Under the pieces are notes generated by a model. That model did no database searches and was not told the DNA's origin. It was given only the letters and a program-made list of their open reading frames with translations. Of a DNA stretch of 64,000 bases, positions 50,231 to 61,500 are shown one piece after another (position 1 is the first letter of the stretch; every line of letters begins with the position of its first letter). Both the position numbers and the translations under genes were made by a program. The stretch lies in contig OX393577.1 in NCBI GenBank assembly GCA_947652605.1, positions 69,588,108 to 69,652,107 of the forward strand, in the 5' to 3' direction. Source of the stretch: Elmis aenea. Taxonomy: Eukaryota; Arthropoda; Insecta; Coleoptera; Elmidae.

Positions 50231-50719
50231 TACCTAAATAATCCATTTTCTCTTTAAAACATTGCTTTTGGACATATCCTACATCATAAGCGCCTAAATA
50301 AATATCATAAGGACCCTATCCGGAGCATTTTTGGTGCAATTATTTCATGATTGATGCGTTTATCGACCTTTCAAAAACATATGTTTAACGTCAAAATCAG
50401 CTGTTTCACTTTAACGTGTAGGTTGCATTGCCATTTACATGGAAATGCACATCAATGTTTTTCCATTACATATTACCATTTCCGCATTGCATTATTGGCA
50501 AAACAAAAAACCAACGTCAAATAAAAACACATTTATATACATATTTAATACATTTTAACAGAGCATTTTCGCCTAAAAATTTTTAAAACCTAAAACAATA
50601 TGAGATTTCATGGATAAAGTTGATTGCAATTTGAATTTGAGTCTTTCAAAAATATTTGTAGTTGATAAAAAAGTGGCTAAAAATATCTAAACTAAATATT
50701 TGGCTTAAAAGTATCGAGT
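50231..50719 (-). other. P5CR 3' flank
   Basis: Region downstream of the P5CR stop codon. An AATAAA hexamer overlaps the stop itself (50718-50723 on the minus strand), but this is too close to be the used signal. The 3' UTR end is undetermined; the rest is AT-rich. Confidence 0.35.
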
Positions 50720-53001
50720 TTATTTTGGACTTGGATTGGACACCTGGCGGCATCTTTCGGTTGCTACTTCAATGGCCCCAATAACAGCAGCTCTAAAACC
50801 TACATAAAAATCTCTGTATTAAAAGCTAATTAAGTTATTTTCAGTTATATAATATATATTTTGATTCAATTGCAAAGTTTTCTAGCTAAAATTATTTAAG
50901 CTAAATCATTTGTTTTGAAATATTGAAATACCCAAAGCCGAAGAGAGATACCTAGCGGCATCTTTTGGTTTTTACGTCTATGATTTTACTAAATAGCAGA
51001 TCTACAATCCACATAATAATGAACTCTATATTATTACAACTTAAGCAGTGCTGTAACATCAGGGGGGTAAACAGGGCTTGAAAATTACTTGCAGAGGCAA
51101 AATTAATCACATAAAAGAGTAAAAGATTATATGACAAATTAAACTATACATATTAGGCTATGCTATGCAATACATAATTACCCTTCTGTTCTAAATAATG
51201 AAGTCCTGAGGCAGTTGATCCTGCAGGGGAGGTAACATCATCCTTGAGGATTCCTGGATGAATATTTGTGTCACGTACCATTTGTCCTGCTCCTAAAACA
51301 GTCTGAGATGCCAAACGATATGCCAAATCTCTGGGAAGACCCATTTTTACACCACCATCAGCTAATGCTTCAATTAATATGTAAATCTATCAAGCAAAAA
51401 TTAATATACTAATACAAAAACAATTTATTAACTTACATATGCAGGACCTGAGCCACTAAGAGCTGTAATTGGATCCAAAAGATTCTCTGTGACTTCTTCA
51501 CATGTACCCACTGATTCTAAAAGCTTTTTAGTTATAGTTACATCTTCATTTGTAGCCTTTGCTCCTCTAACGAAAACGGAAGCTGCATTTTTTACAAGTG
51601 CAGGGGTGTTTGGCATCACACGAATAATTCTAGATTCAGACGTTAGGCACTAAAATTAAATTAAACAAAAAAAGCAGCAGTAATAAATATGAACACATTG
51701 CATGCTACTAAAAATTACAACCAATAATACATCTTGTAAATAGTTATTTTTTCTTAAGACTTAACAAATACTGACCTCTTCTAAACGATTTAAAGGCACT
51801 CCCATTGCTATAGATAAAAATAATTTATTGGTATTTAAATTTGAAGCCTTCTTAACATCTCCTAAAACTATAGGAACCACTGAGGGCTTAACAGATATTA
51901 TTATAACATCAGATTCTTTAACAACAGGAACATTCTCAAATACTGAATTGGCCCCAAGATCCTTAGAAAAGAATACTCTTTACATAAATTATAATAAAGT
52001 GAATATTTTGGAGGGTGTACTAAAGTATGAAAAATACTTGACTGGTTTTGATTTATAGTACAATTTTAATAGTGTTTCATCAATCTTAAACAAATTCATT
52101 GTTTTATTAGTAATATTTTGTATTACATATGATAACAAGAAGAAAACAATATTCAATCTATAATGACCATTATAGATGGCCATTGGTAAAAAACTTTTTC
52201 CAAAACTGAAGCTGTTTAAGTGTTTAGTCAGTTTCTTTGCGCATACTTATTTTGATATTAAAAACATTAACAAAATTTAAAAGACAACACCTATATATTT
52301 TTACGTTTTCTTGTAGAAAATTCAATTGCGTTTAAAAACATTAAGCATGTCCTATACCTAGAATTGATACTTCTCGAGTAATATCGATTTTTATACTTTT
52401 TCGAAAAAAATGAAAGTTTTACACAAATTATTTTTTTGCGTTATTATTTGAGGAGAAACAAAAAAACTTTTTTTGCTTCTTATACACATACTTTAAATGC
52501 CTTCGCAGAAGCTAAATCTGTTGGATGGCAACTAGCAATCATGATTTCTCCTTTAGATAAACCTGTAATTGAAAAATGTTTATCTATAACAAAATAAAAA
52601 TCGTGGCTACACAAATATGTTTGTTGACTTTATTTTCTTCCATAAACAGCTAATGACAAATATTTACATAACAGGGCTATTGATAACAACACAATATTAC
52701 AAAGATTTTAACTCTTAAAACCTGCATTATATAAAAATTATAAATTTAAAGAGGTAATTGTTTAACTAATCTCAAATTAGAATATTTCATAAGGATTGAA
52801 TATTTAGTAACTGTGGCTAAGTATTGTTTAACTGCAAATTAAATCGTGAGCTGCTTAATTCATTTTTAAAATTTAGAACAAAGCCCCAACGCATATTAAA
52901 AAAAATTATTATGATTTACCTGCAGAGATAAATCCTTTAGCAAGAGCCTGAGCCATCTTTCCACCTCCAATAAAGCCAATTTTTAAAAGAGAACTACTCA
53001 T
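50720..53001 (-). CDS. P5CR: Pyrroline-5-carboxylate reductase, six exons, 278 aa
   Basis: Catalyses NAD(P)H-dependent reduction of 1-pyrroline-5-carboxylate to L-proline, the last step of proline synthesis. Exons on the minus strand: 52920-53001, 52492-52562, 51776-51961, 51437-51649, 51182-51386, 50720-50799. All introns are GT-AG and phases join exactly (837 nt). The protein starts MSSSLLKIGFIGGGKMAQAL, an N-terminal Rossmann dinucleotide site (GFIGGGKMA, residues 9-17). It then has ISVKP (73-77), VMPNTPALV (124-132), LSGSGPAY (177-184), DGGVKMGLPR (194-203) and DDVTSPAGST (233-242), the P5CR signature and substrate/dimer region, and ends FRAAVIGAIEVATERCRQVS. Length matches the family. 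No obvious targeting peptide. Reading exon 5 through its donor would end the protein early (…YVLHSIA), so the sixth exon is needed for the C-terminal helix. A decayed second copy of exon 6 lies in intron 5. Confidence 0.97.
50951..51033 (-). pseudogene. Decayed duplicate of the last P5CR exon
   Basis: This stretch aligns with 50743-50820 (exon 6 plus its acceptor region). Both have cct(a/g)gcggcatcttt(t/c)ggtt, then a diverged middle, then agcag(a/-)tct-aaa/caa-cctac/ccac-ataa. In the exon frame the copy reads KTKRCR then TAG where the real exon has TERCRQ, and further stops (TAG, TAA) lie upstream. It sits between exons 5 and 6, so it is a tandem exon duplication that has lost coding ability. 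Confidence 0.7.
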
Positions 53002-53200
53002 TTTGTAAATTCTTTGAGAAATAGCTTATAACATCCAAAAAATAAAACTAATATAACCACTTCAACGAAATTTATAAAAGACAACCTATCACACAGAAAC
53101 ACCATCCATAAATGAAGATTAATAACAATTTTGTTATCAATACAGAGCTACTTACCACAGTCATCGTTCAGAGGTTTAATTATTTTTAGCAATCCATCTT
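53002..53200 (-). other. Probable P5CR 5' UTR with a leader intron
   Basis: A strong donor CTGTG|GTAAGTAG is present on the minus strand at 53156, 155 nt upstream of the P5CR ATG. A usable acceptor (TATTTCTCAAAG) precedes the ATG by 12 nt. This suggests an untranslated first exon ending at 53156 and a short leader intron. Start of transcription not determined. Confidence 0.4.
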
Positions 53201-55572
53201 AAAACGAAGCAATAACATGGCTTTTATTACCAAAGAAACAATATTTATCTTTGTAATAAAATATGGGACAACATTTTTATTACTGTCCCAAATATTAACA
53301 CTAAGATATCGATTTTTAATATTCCAAGATAAAACTTGCAACAATAAAGTTAAGTTTACCTTTAATCCCTACAAATTCAGTTCAAAGTACTACTGATATA
53401 ATAATGTTGATTATTTTATCTCATCACAAGTACTTACAAAATTTATTTTTGTTATTATGAGACTTAACAGTTCTTTCTAATAAATTTGGTAAGCAATATA
53501 ACTAATAATAAATAATGAGGTGTACTTAATAATAAGAATAATTAACAACTTTTAAGTGTAAATACTTGTAACACTAATACAAGGTGTAAATAAAATCAGG
53601 CACACTTTTTTTTCCATTATTTTTTTTAATGAATATTGTTCATGCATTAGACCCAATTAATTGGACAAATTTAAACCATTACAGGCATAGCTAAAAAAGT
53701 CTATTGTTGAAAAAGGTACAGATTTTAACTTGAACACATTAAAAATTGCAATGAAGAGCAATCTCAATGCAACATGTACTTAAAAAGAATTTAAAAACAG
53801 TTGTAGACTTAAAGAAAACAAGAGTCTGATTCAAAAAGTATAGACCTAAAAAAGCATGAAGCAATACAAAGATATATAGAATCAAAAATGAAGGATAATT
53901 TATTTTTTAAGAACAATTTTTTACACAAATATGACCAGTAGAATCTTAATTTTAATTTGTATATTTTACTTAGGTCCTTTTTATATAAAAGTTATTTAAT
54001 ACTCAATTATTTCTACTTTTTCTGCTACTTTGAAGCATGAAACTGTCTAAATGCTAATTGTTTTTTTTTTCTTTACAAAAAAACAAATTCAAGTGGGCCC
54101 TTTTTATGAAGTTTTTAGTGAAGTATGATATTTCAGAGCCTCATTGGTAAAAATATTAAGGATTAAAATAGCATCATAAAAACTACCAAGATGCCCCCTT
54201 TTTGGTACTCCACTGGTTTAAATATATTGAATAGTATTTATTAACAAAAAAATTATAGACCTACCTTTAACCTGTAAGGGATTCTGAGATACTAATTAAA
54301 CACTTAATTTCAATTTCTACTTTGGGGGGTTGAGGCTTTAAATTATATTTTGAGGTTCGAAGTGACTTTTTAAAAAATAAGCTTAGAAATTGGCTCCTGA
54401 AGTTTGACTAACTCAATCTCCAACATCCTGTATTTTATAAATTTTAATAAGAATATTTTATTTCTCAATCAGTTTAATATTTTTTTAATATAACAATTTT
54501 TTATTGTAGATTCTCCAATGTTTCTTCCTTAAAACACTCGAATGTGGTGCTGCTGATTGTTCAAAATTGCAAATCGCTCTTTCATTGGTGTTTAAATAAC
54601 ATTTGAATAAAACAAAATGCACAATAAAATGATTTATTCACCCCTCCTTTTTTTAACAAAAGAAGAAAACTTTCATACAAATGAATGCAAAAAATTTTCT
54701 TTAACATTTCTTACTCCTGCATTATTACACATTTGACATAACAACTTTCGTTTGAAGTTACAAAAAAACTATTTCTGTAAAACCAGAATAAATGCTGCGC
54801 CATAAACAAGTTCCTGTTTATTTAAATTCCTGTTCTAAATGTCCAAACAAAATATAAATAATACACGATTTACTTAAAAAAAAAAAGAACGATACAAATA
54901 TAAATAAATCATATCTCGAAACTATAATCTCACAGTAAACATTATTATCGTAATAATTTACGCTACGTGTACATAATTATAAATAGGCAATTCGGCTAAT
55001 CACTGCAATACGAAAATAAATTAATAAAAACTCGAAAAATCACTCTAAAATTGTTCCTAAATGGACAATAACTTTGTAAAAATACCTACAATACTAATGG
55101 ACGAAAATTACATACCGTTTTTTATCATTTACAAATTTACAATTCAGGATTTTAACGTACAAATGAACACAAGGGTAGTTATTTAAAAAAAAAAGGTCAA
55201 TAAATGATAAATATCTTCCTCGACACATACAAGAACAGTTTAAAACAGTTTGGTTACTAAAAAATCATTGCAAATGATGAAAACGGTGGTGCATTTAAAA
55301 CTATTCTCATCATAACTCAACTAAAATCACATACAATCGATTTTTACCAGTCAAATTTATTATTTACCGAGTGTTTTATGTTAATGGACGTCAAAAGTTT
55401 CTTATACGGACATTTTAAACTTCAAACAATTCCACATTTAATCAGTAAAAGTGTCTCAGCTGATAATTAGTGTTTTCTGAAAAGTGCGGTGAGCGTTTTC
55501 GGCTTGGACGTCCTTCAAAATAAAACAATTTGTAAACTAGAGAGTTTATTTACTAAAAGGAAAGGGGAAATG
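53201..55572. other. Intergenic region and probable TMCC 3' UTR
   Basis: AT-rich, with no coding exon. The part nearest 55572 is presumably TMCC 3' UTR on the minus strand; AATAAA-type hexamers on that strand lie near 55353 and 54631. No transposon ends recognised. Confidence 0.4.
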
Positions 55573-58500
55573 CTATTTAACTGGATCAAGTGTTTCTTTC
55601 AAGCGTTTCATAACATGTGAACCGATATCTTGTACCTCGGGCCACTGCTTCAGGACAAACAGTATCGCCAATACTATAGTCACAGTAGTTAAAATTCTTA
55701 CCCTGAAACAAACACAATTTTATCACTTAGTACTCCGGTCCACATTTTAAACAAGTTTATAGTCGAAAAGTCGGTATCAACAAAAGAAATACAACAAATG
55801 CTCGCTATTTATGTTAGTTTGTAAGCGTAAGGCACGATTGCACAAAGCAACCCCCTGAAACTGGACGAAATCCCAGCGTCTTTTTAACACTGATTGTTGC
55901 TTTGGACAATCAGGCTTAAATGTAATAGATACAAGCATAAAAAAAGCAGATATCCTAGCTAAAAATATTATTTATAAAATTTAACTTTTAGAAGTTTCTG
56001 AGAAGAATAAGAGGGATGTAGACCGATCGATAAAATCAGTAACGAAAAAATTTAAAATAACCTAGGAGTAACAGATATTAAGAAAAAGATGGAGACGAAT
56101 CGATTAAGATGGCTTGGACATGCATGCCAGAAAGTAGATACGCGAAAATAGCATGGAGGGAAAAAGAAAGAGGAAGACCAAGAATAATATGGGAAAAAGA
56201 GATAGAGGAAGACCAAGAATAATATGGGAAAAAGAGATAGAGGAAGACCAACAATAATATGGGAAAAAGAAATAGAGCAAGACCAAGAATAATATGGGAA
56301 AAAGAAATAGAGGAAGACCAAGAATAATATGGGAAAAAGAAGTAAAATAAGACCAAGAATAATATGGGAAAAAGATGTGAGGCAGAGACTAGAAGAAAAA
56401 GGAGTCAGCTGGGGAGATGTGCCACAATTAGCTAACGATAGGCAGGAGTGGAGAAACATAATACAGAAATAGAAAAGCATACCTAGACACCGAAAGGTAC
56501 AAGAGGAACCGATTAAGAAGAAGTTGCCAGGAATTTAAAACAACAATGGGAGTAAGGAGTAAGACAGAGGGACACTTTAGGGCCTAAAGTTTAGGCACTA
56601 GGAGTGTAAAGAAAATACAAGATGGCCTACTGGGGATGGAAACTGCAACTAATATCTTCAACAGAACTGGCCTTTGCCAAAGGTGCTGTTAGCTAAAAAT
56701 GAAAAGAACTTGCAACATAATCTGGTGGTATAGGCAGATACATTAAGAAGAATATGAGCCTCTTTATAAAAAAAGACGAATACTAAGGTTATAACGGAGA
56801 ATCATGTAACGGTTTCAATCAGTGAATGTACCAATTGTTACTTTATAGTTCAGAAACTTGGGCACTATTGAGAAAGCAAAAACAAAGGATACAGATGCAG
56901 AAGATGAGATTTTTGAGCAGAATAGGAGGATGTAGACTTATTGATACGATGAGTCACGATAAAATCAGAAAAAACCTAGGAGTGAAAGACAAAGAAAAAA
57001 TTAAGATAAACCATTTAAGATGGCTGGGACATTTACTATGCCTGCCAGAAAGTAGGTACGCAAAAATGGGATGGTAAATAAAGTTTGAGGGTAAAAGAAG
57101 TAAAGGAAGACCAACAACAAAATGGGAAAACGAAGTGACACATACACTAGAACAGTGGTTCTCAAAGTGTGGTCCGCGTACCCCTGGGGGTCCCTGAATC
57201 AATCTGAAGGGATCCCCAGTCCCTTTATAATGTTCGAAAATCATCCAAATAAATTTGCCACGCTAAATTGAAAACAAAAACATTGTCTACAAAACAATTA
57301 ATTGGGGTCCTCTGTAAGCTTTTGTTTTTGGAAGGGGTTCTCAAAGTAAAAATTTTGAGAAACACTGCACTAGAAGAAAAAGGAGAGATGTGTCACAGCT
57401 AACCAATGATAGACAAAGAAGGAGAAACAATCAAAAACTCGGAAAAATTCGACACCGAAAGAGGTACAAGAGAACCTGATGAAGAATATTTTGAGTTGCT
57501 AAAATTTCGAAACCGATCAAAAATTTTGCACTTTTGCCCATCCGAACTACGTTGCAGCCCTTATAAATTCTAAGATCTCAATTTTGAATAGAATCTACGT
57601 AATTGTAAAGTTTCAAGTATGTTCCATACTACATAAAACCGTTTTTAAGCACAAATTTCCGATTTACAAGATCTCTACTTCGGTGATTATTATTAAACAA
57701 AAATAAGCTACAATAAATCGAATATCAAATTACAATGATCGCAAAAAAAAATTGATAAGCAACCCATTTTTTATTAGTAAGTTAGTTCAAAGTTTAAAAC
57801 AGAAAAACAGGACTTTACCGATCAAGTTTTCGAGACGGCTCGTGTAAAAATGGCAGATGACCGGCTGCTCGTTAAGCCCATTCGATGGGAAGAACCATCC
57901 ACGATCTCAGTGACTGTAAGTGTTTTATTGCTATCCCTACCACATAAACAAAAATAAAACACAAATAAACAAATAAAAACATCATCCAAGCAATCGTTAT
58001 CACGTAATTAAAATGAACAACCGACTATTCGACTGACAAGTGAGCTTAAACGGACCAAACAATTGAAAAAAACAAAAACAAGTGAACTAACCTGGTACGA
58101 AGAAATGGCATGATTATGCCCGCTCCTGTAGCGACGAGAAGTAACACGACTTGTAGTACGGTGAGCAAGACGTTTATGAGTTTGACTACAAGAGCTCGGG
58201 CGTTTGAGTTATCCAAACCTTCCAGAGACACGTACTGTTGCTGTTGAGCTGCCTGGTGTTCCATTTTTTGAATCTATAAAAAAATTTACACACACTTAAA
58301 AATTTACACCCACACAACTCTTCAAAAATGTCGATTAAAGAATAACAAAAACCCGTTCTTAATTAATGAAAATTGATGTCCGGTTACGTTCCTTTTTGTG
58401 TTAAACTAATACGATTATCTTACCTTCGTCTGACAATGCTCCAACATTTCGTGAATGTCCCGAAGTCGTTCTTCACTTTGGTATTGAACTTTCTCTTCCA

Positions 58501-61500
58501 TATCGGCCATGGCCTGCCTGAGGTTTTCCACTTCATTCTGGTGTAACTCGGTCAAGTCGTTTATTTGTTCTTCTAGCCTTTCGGTTTTGAACCTTTCTTC
58601 CTGAAAATTAATCGTCGGTTAATCACTGACATCCTCGTGACCCGCGTTCCGAAAATTCTGCCAAGTGATTGAGACGCTCGATGGTAAAAAAAGGTATTTA
58701 CCTGCAACGCCGCACTCACGAAATGGACCTCCTGTTGAAGGGTCTTATTGGATTCAATTTTTTCTCTTAGCCTATCGATTTCGTTAATTTTTACTTTTAA
58801 TTCACTATATATAGCCGCCAGATTATATGGTACACTTTGGGTTGCTCCCTCTTGAGGACGGCTGTGGTACCTGCAACGATTAAACTAATGTAAAAGTCGA
58901 ACGTTAGATGTTAGACGGTCGTTGTTCTTCAATCTTCGTTCGATGGTCGTCGTTCGTCGGTCGTCGTTCTTCAGTCGTCGTTCGTCGTTCATCTTTCGTC
59001 ATTCTTCGGTCGTCATTCGTCGGCCGTCGTTCGTCGTTCTTCTTTCTTCGGTCGTCGTTCTTTGATCGTCGTTCGACGGTCGTCGGTCGTCATTCATCGG
59101 CCGTCGTTCTTCGTTCTTTGGTCGCCGTTCATCGGCCGTCGTTCTTCGGTCGTCGTTTGTCGGCCGTCGTTCTTCGGTCGTCGTTCGTCATTCGTCGTTC
59201 TTCGGTCGTCGTTCATTGGTCGTCGTGCGTCGTCCGTCGTTCTTCGGTCGCCGTTCGTCGTTCTTCGGTCGTCGTCCGTCGTCAGACGGTCGTCGTTCTT
59301 CGGTCGTCGGTCGTCGTTCGTCGTTCGTCGTGCGTTGTCCGTCGTCAGACGGTCGTCGTTCTTCGTTCGTCGTCCGTCGGTCGTCGTTCATCGGCCGTCA
59401 TTCGTCGTTCTTCGGTCGTCGTTCGTCATTCGTCGGTCGTTGTTCGTTGGTCGTCGTGCTTCGTCCGTCGTCAGACGGTCGTCGTTCTTCGGTCGCCGTT
59501 CGTCGGTCGTCGTCAGACGGTCGTCGTTCGACGGTTGTCGTTCGTAGTTCTTCGGTCGTCGTTCGTCGTGCGTCGTCGTTCTTCGTTTGTCGGTCGTCGT
59601 TCTTCGGTCGCCGTTCGTCGTCAGACGATCGTCGTTCTTCGGTCGTCGTCCGTCGGTCGTTGTTCATCAGCCGTCGTTCTTCGGTTGTCGTTCGTCGTTC
59701 GACAGTTGTCAGTCGTCGTTCGATGTTCTTCGGTTGTCGGTCGTCGTTCGTCTTCCGTCGGCCGCCATTCGACAGCCGTCGGTCGTTGTTCGCCGGACGT
59801 TGTTCGTTAGTTTTTTTAATTTATTTACATACAATTTACACATATAAATAAACAAGTTTTTTTTTTAAGAAAAAAGGTATCTTGGTTACCAATCTAAAAA
59901 GCTAGAAGGCTTAGAAAATTTCTGTTGACGTCATCAAAATCAGGACGGTCAAAAACATACAGTTACCAAGTTTAAATTAAATAGTGTCAGTAGTAGGGAA
60001 GATAATAATATTTTTCTAAAATCATATTTTTTAGTTTTTTGTAATAAATCAAAAACGAATCAAAATATCCAGAATTTCTTTTCAGATTCTTAATCGCCAT
60101 AAAAATGTGCAGCTTTTCTCTGATCTAACCGACCTTGTATCTCTTACCGTTTCCAAGATAGCAATGGTGAGCATCGAAAAAAGCACCACCCTGTATATCA
60201 TAATGTATGTAGCGTTATATAACGTTATATAACATAACAATTCATTTTTTTAATGTTATTTATAACGTTATGTAACGAAAACAAATAATAATCAACGTTA
60301 TACAATAACGTTACGATTTAAAACGTTATTCCATCCCTGGTTTAAATGGTCACATGGTTTAAAAATTTGGAAAACCTTAAAATCAAAACTAACCTTTCCA
60401 GACTTTCACTCGTGACGCTGCTACATTCGCTGCCTTCGTCGCTCGGAAACTTGGTGTGTCCGGCTGGCCCCACGGACGACTGTGAAGTCCCCGAATGCAA
60501 ATTGGCAGGCAAGGTGGCTGATCCGTGATGAGACTTCTCTGCACCGCTTGGTCCACCCACTCCGGCCGTGCCACCTCCGTCGGATCCCGTAGTTCCTGAC
60601 CCTATGTACCAGGCTACGGATTATACCATGGGGTTACAGTGCAATGTGCAGCCATGCCACAATTACTAGTGCGGGGTTATTGGCGAATTGGCAAAAATGG
60701 GATTATTTACAAAGTATTATTAACAAATTATAAGAAAGAAAAAAAACTAACCACCACGTTACAAGCACCTCAAGAGATTTTAAACGCATAGGAAATACTG
60801 TGTTACGGTAGTGTTCTGAAAATACGAAAAATCCTTTTGATTTCGTCTCGTTAAGTGGATTAACTGTGCCTCTGCATGCAACTAATTTGGCATTTTCCAA
60901 TTAGGTTTAACGAGCATGCAAAGAGTTGTGATTTTATTTACAATCTTTTGTGTTGATCAGGTGAAACAAACGTAATTTTCTTGGTAAATACTAAGAATTT
61001 AATACTAGTGCAAGAATAAATTTAAATACTAAAATTATGCTATGAAATGGGGCAGTATTTATTGTTATAATTAAACGTAAATTTTCTGGTAAGTCAAATA
61101 AACATGCCATGGTAGAATTATTCCTTATTTTATAGGAAAATCGTATGGCCAGTGTATCATTAAGTGCTTTTATGATTTAACAGGGACAAAAAACAAGTGA
61201 AAAAACATTTTGTTTGTTTGTTTAAAGCAGTGTGTCCAGATTTTCGACCTACCCTGCATTTATTTAAATACATCAATATCTAAATAAGAGGAAAAAGGTT
61301 GGCAACACTAAATCACAACACAGGCACAAAACTGTATGAAAAAAACTGTCTCTATAATCTCTTTAAAATTTCCTAAAACATCTTGAAAATCAACCCTATT
61401 AAAGAATGTTTAAATAAAACTAAGGTTGCCAGAATATCTCTTTTAATGAGAACATGTTTTTTTTTTGTCCTGATCTTTTTGTTCACTCTCTTTCTTTATT

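Larger units (their letters stand above)
55985..57480 (+). pseudogene. Two successive non-LTR retrotransposon ORF2 tails in a TMCC intron
   Basis: First copy (about 55985-56520): FLRRIRGM, then after shifts the SIKMAW-equivalent of [29 protein letters not shown], and [20 protein letters not shown]. Second copy (about 56820-57480): [65 protein letters not shown], then [11 protein letters not shown]. The 83-codon frame 56826-57077 is the best preserved part. The same family appears at 21.1 and 40.2 kb. Copy 1 has a 35-bp tandem expansion at the GRPR motif; copy 2 is interrupted by a hAT MITE at 57153. Neither is functional. Confidence 0.8.

Noticed and set aside
51153..51344. P5CR ending with the peptide YVLHSIA at a TAA inside exon 5 read-through
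   Set aside because: A donor G|GTAATT precedes it and the proper C-terminal helix is encoded by exon 6 (50720-50799) in matching phase.
56052..56480. Minus-strand frames rich in Phe, Ser and Leu resembling membrane proteins
   Set aside because: Antisense of the 35-bp purine-rich tandem array and retrotransposon relic; the repeated SFSHIILG text follows the repeat unit.
58908..59851. Several long overlapping reading frames (up to 300 codons) encoding RRSS/VV-rich and DDRR/EERR-rich peptides
   Set aside because: They are produced by the 7-bp minisatellite, which contains no stop triplet in any frame; the seven-residue periodicity and presence on both strands show that they are not genes.
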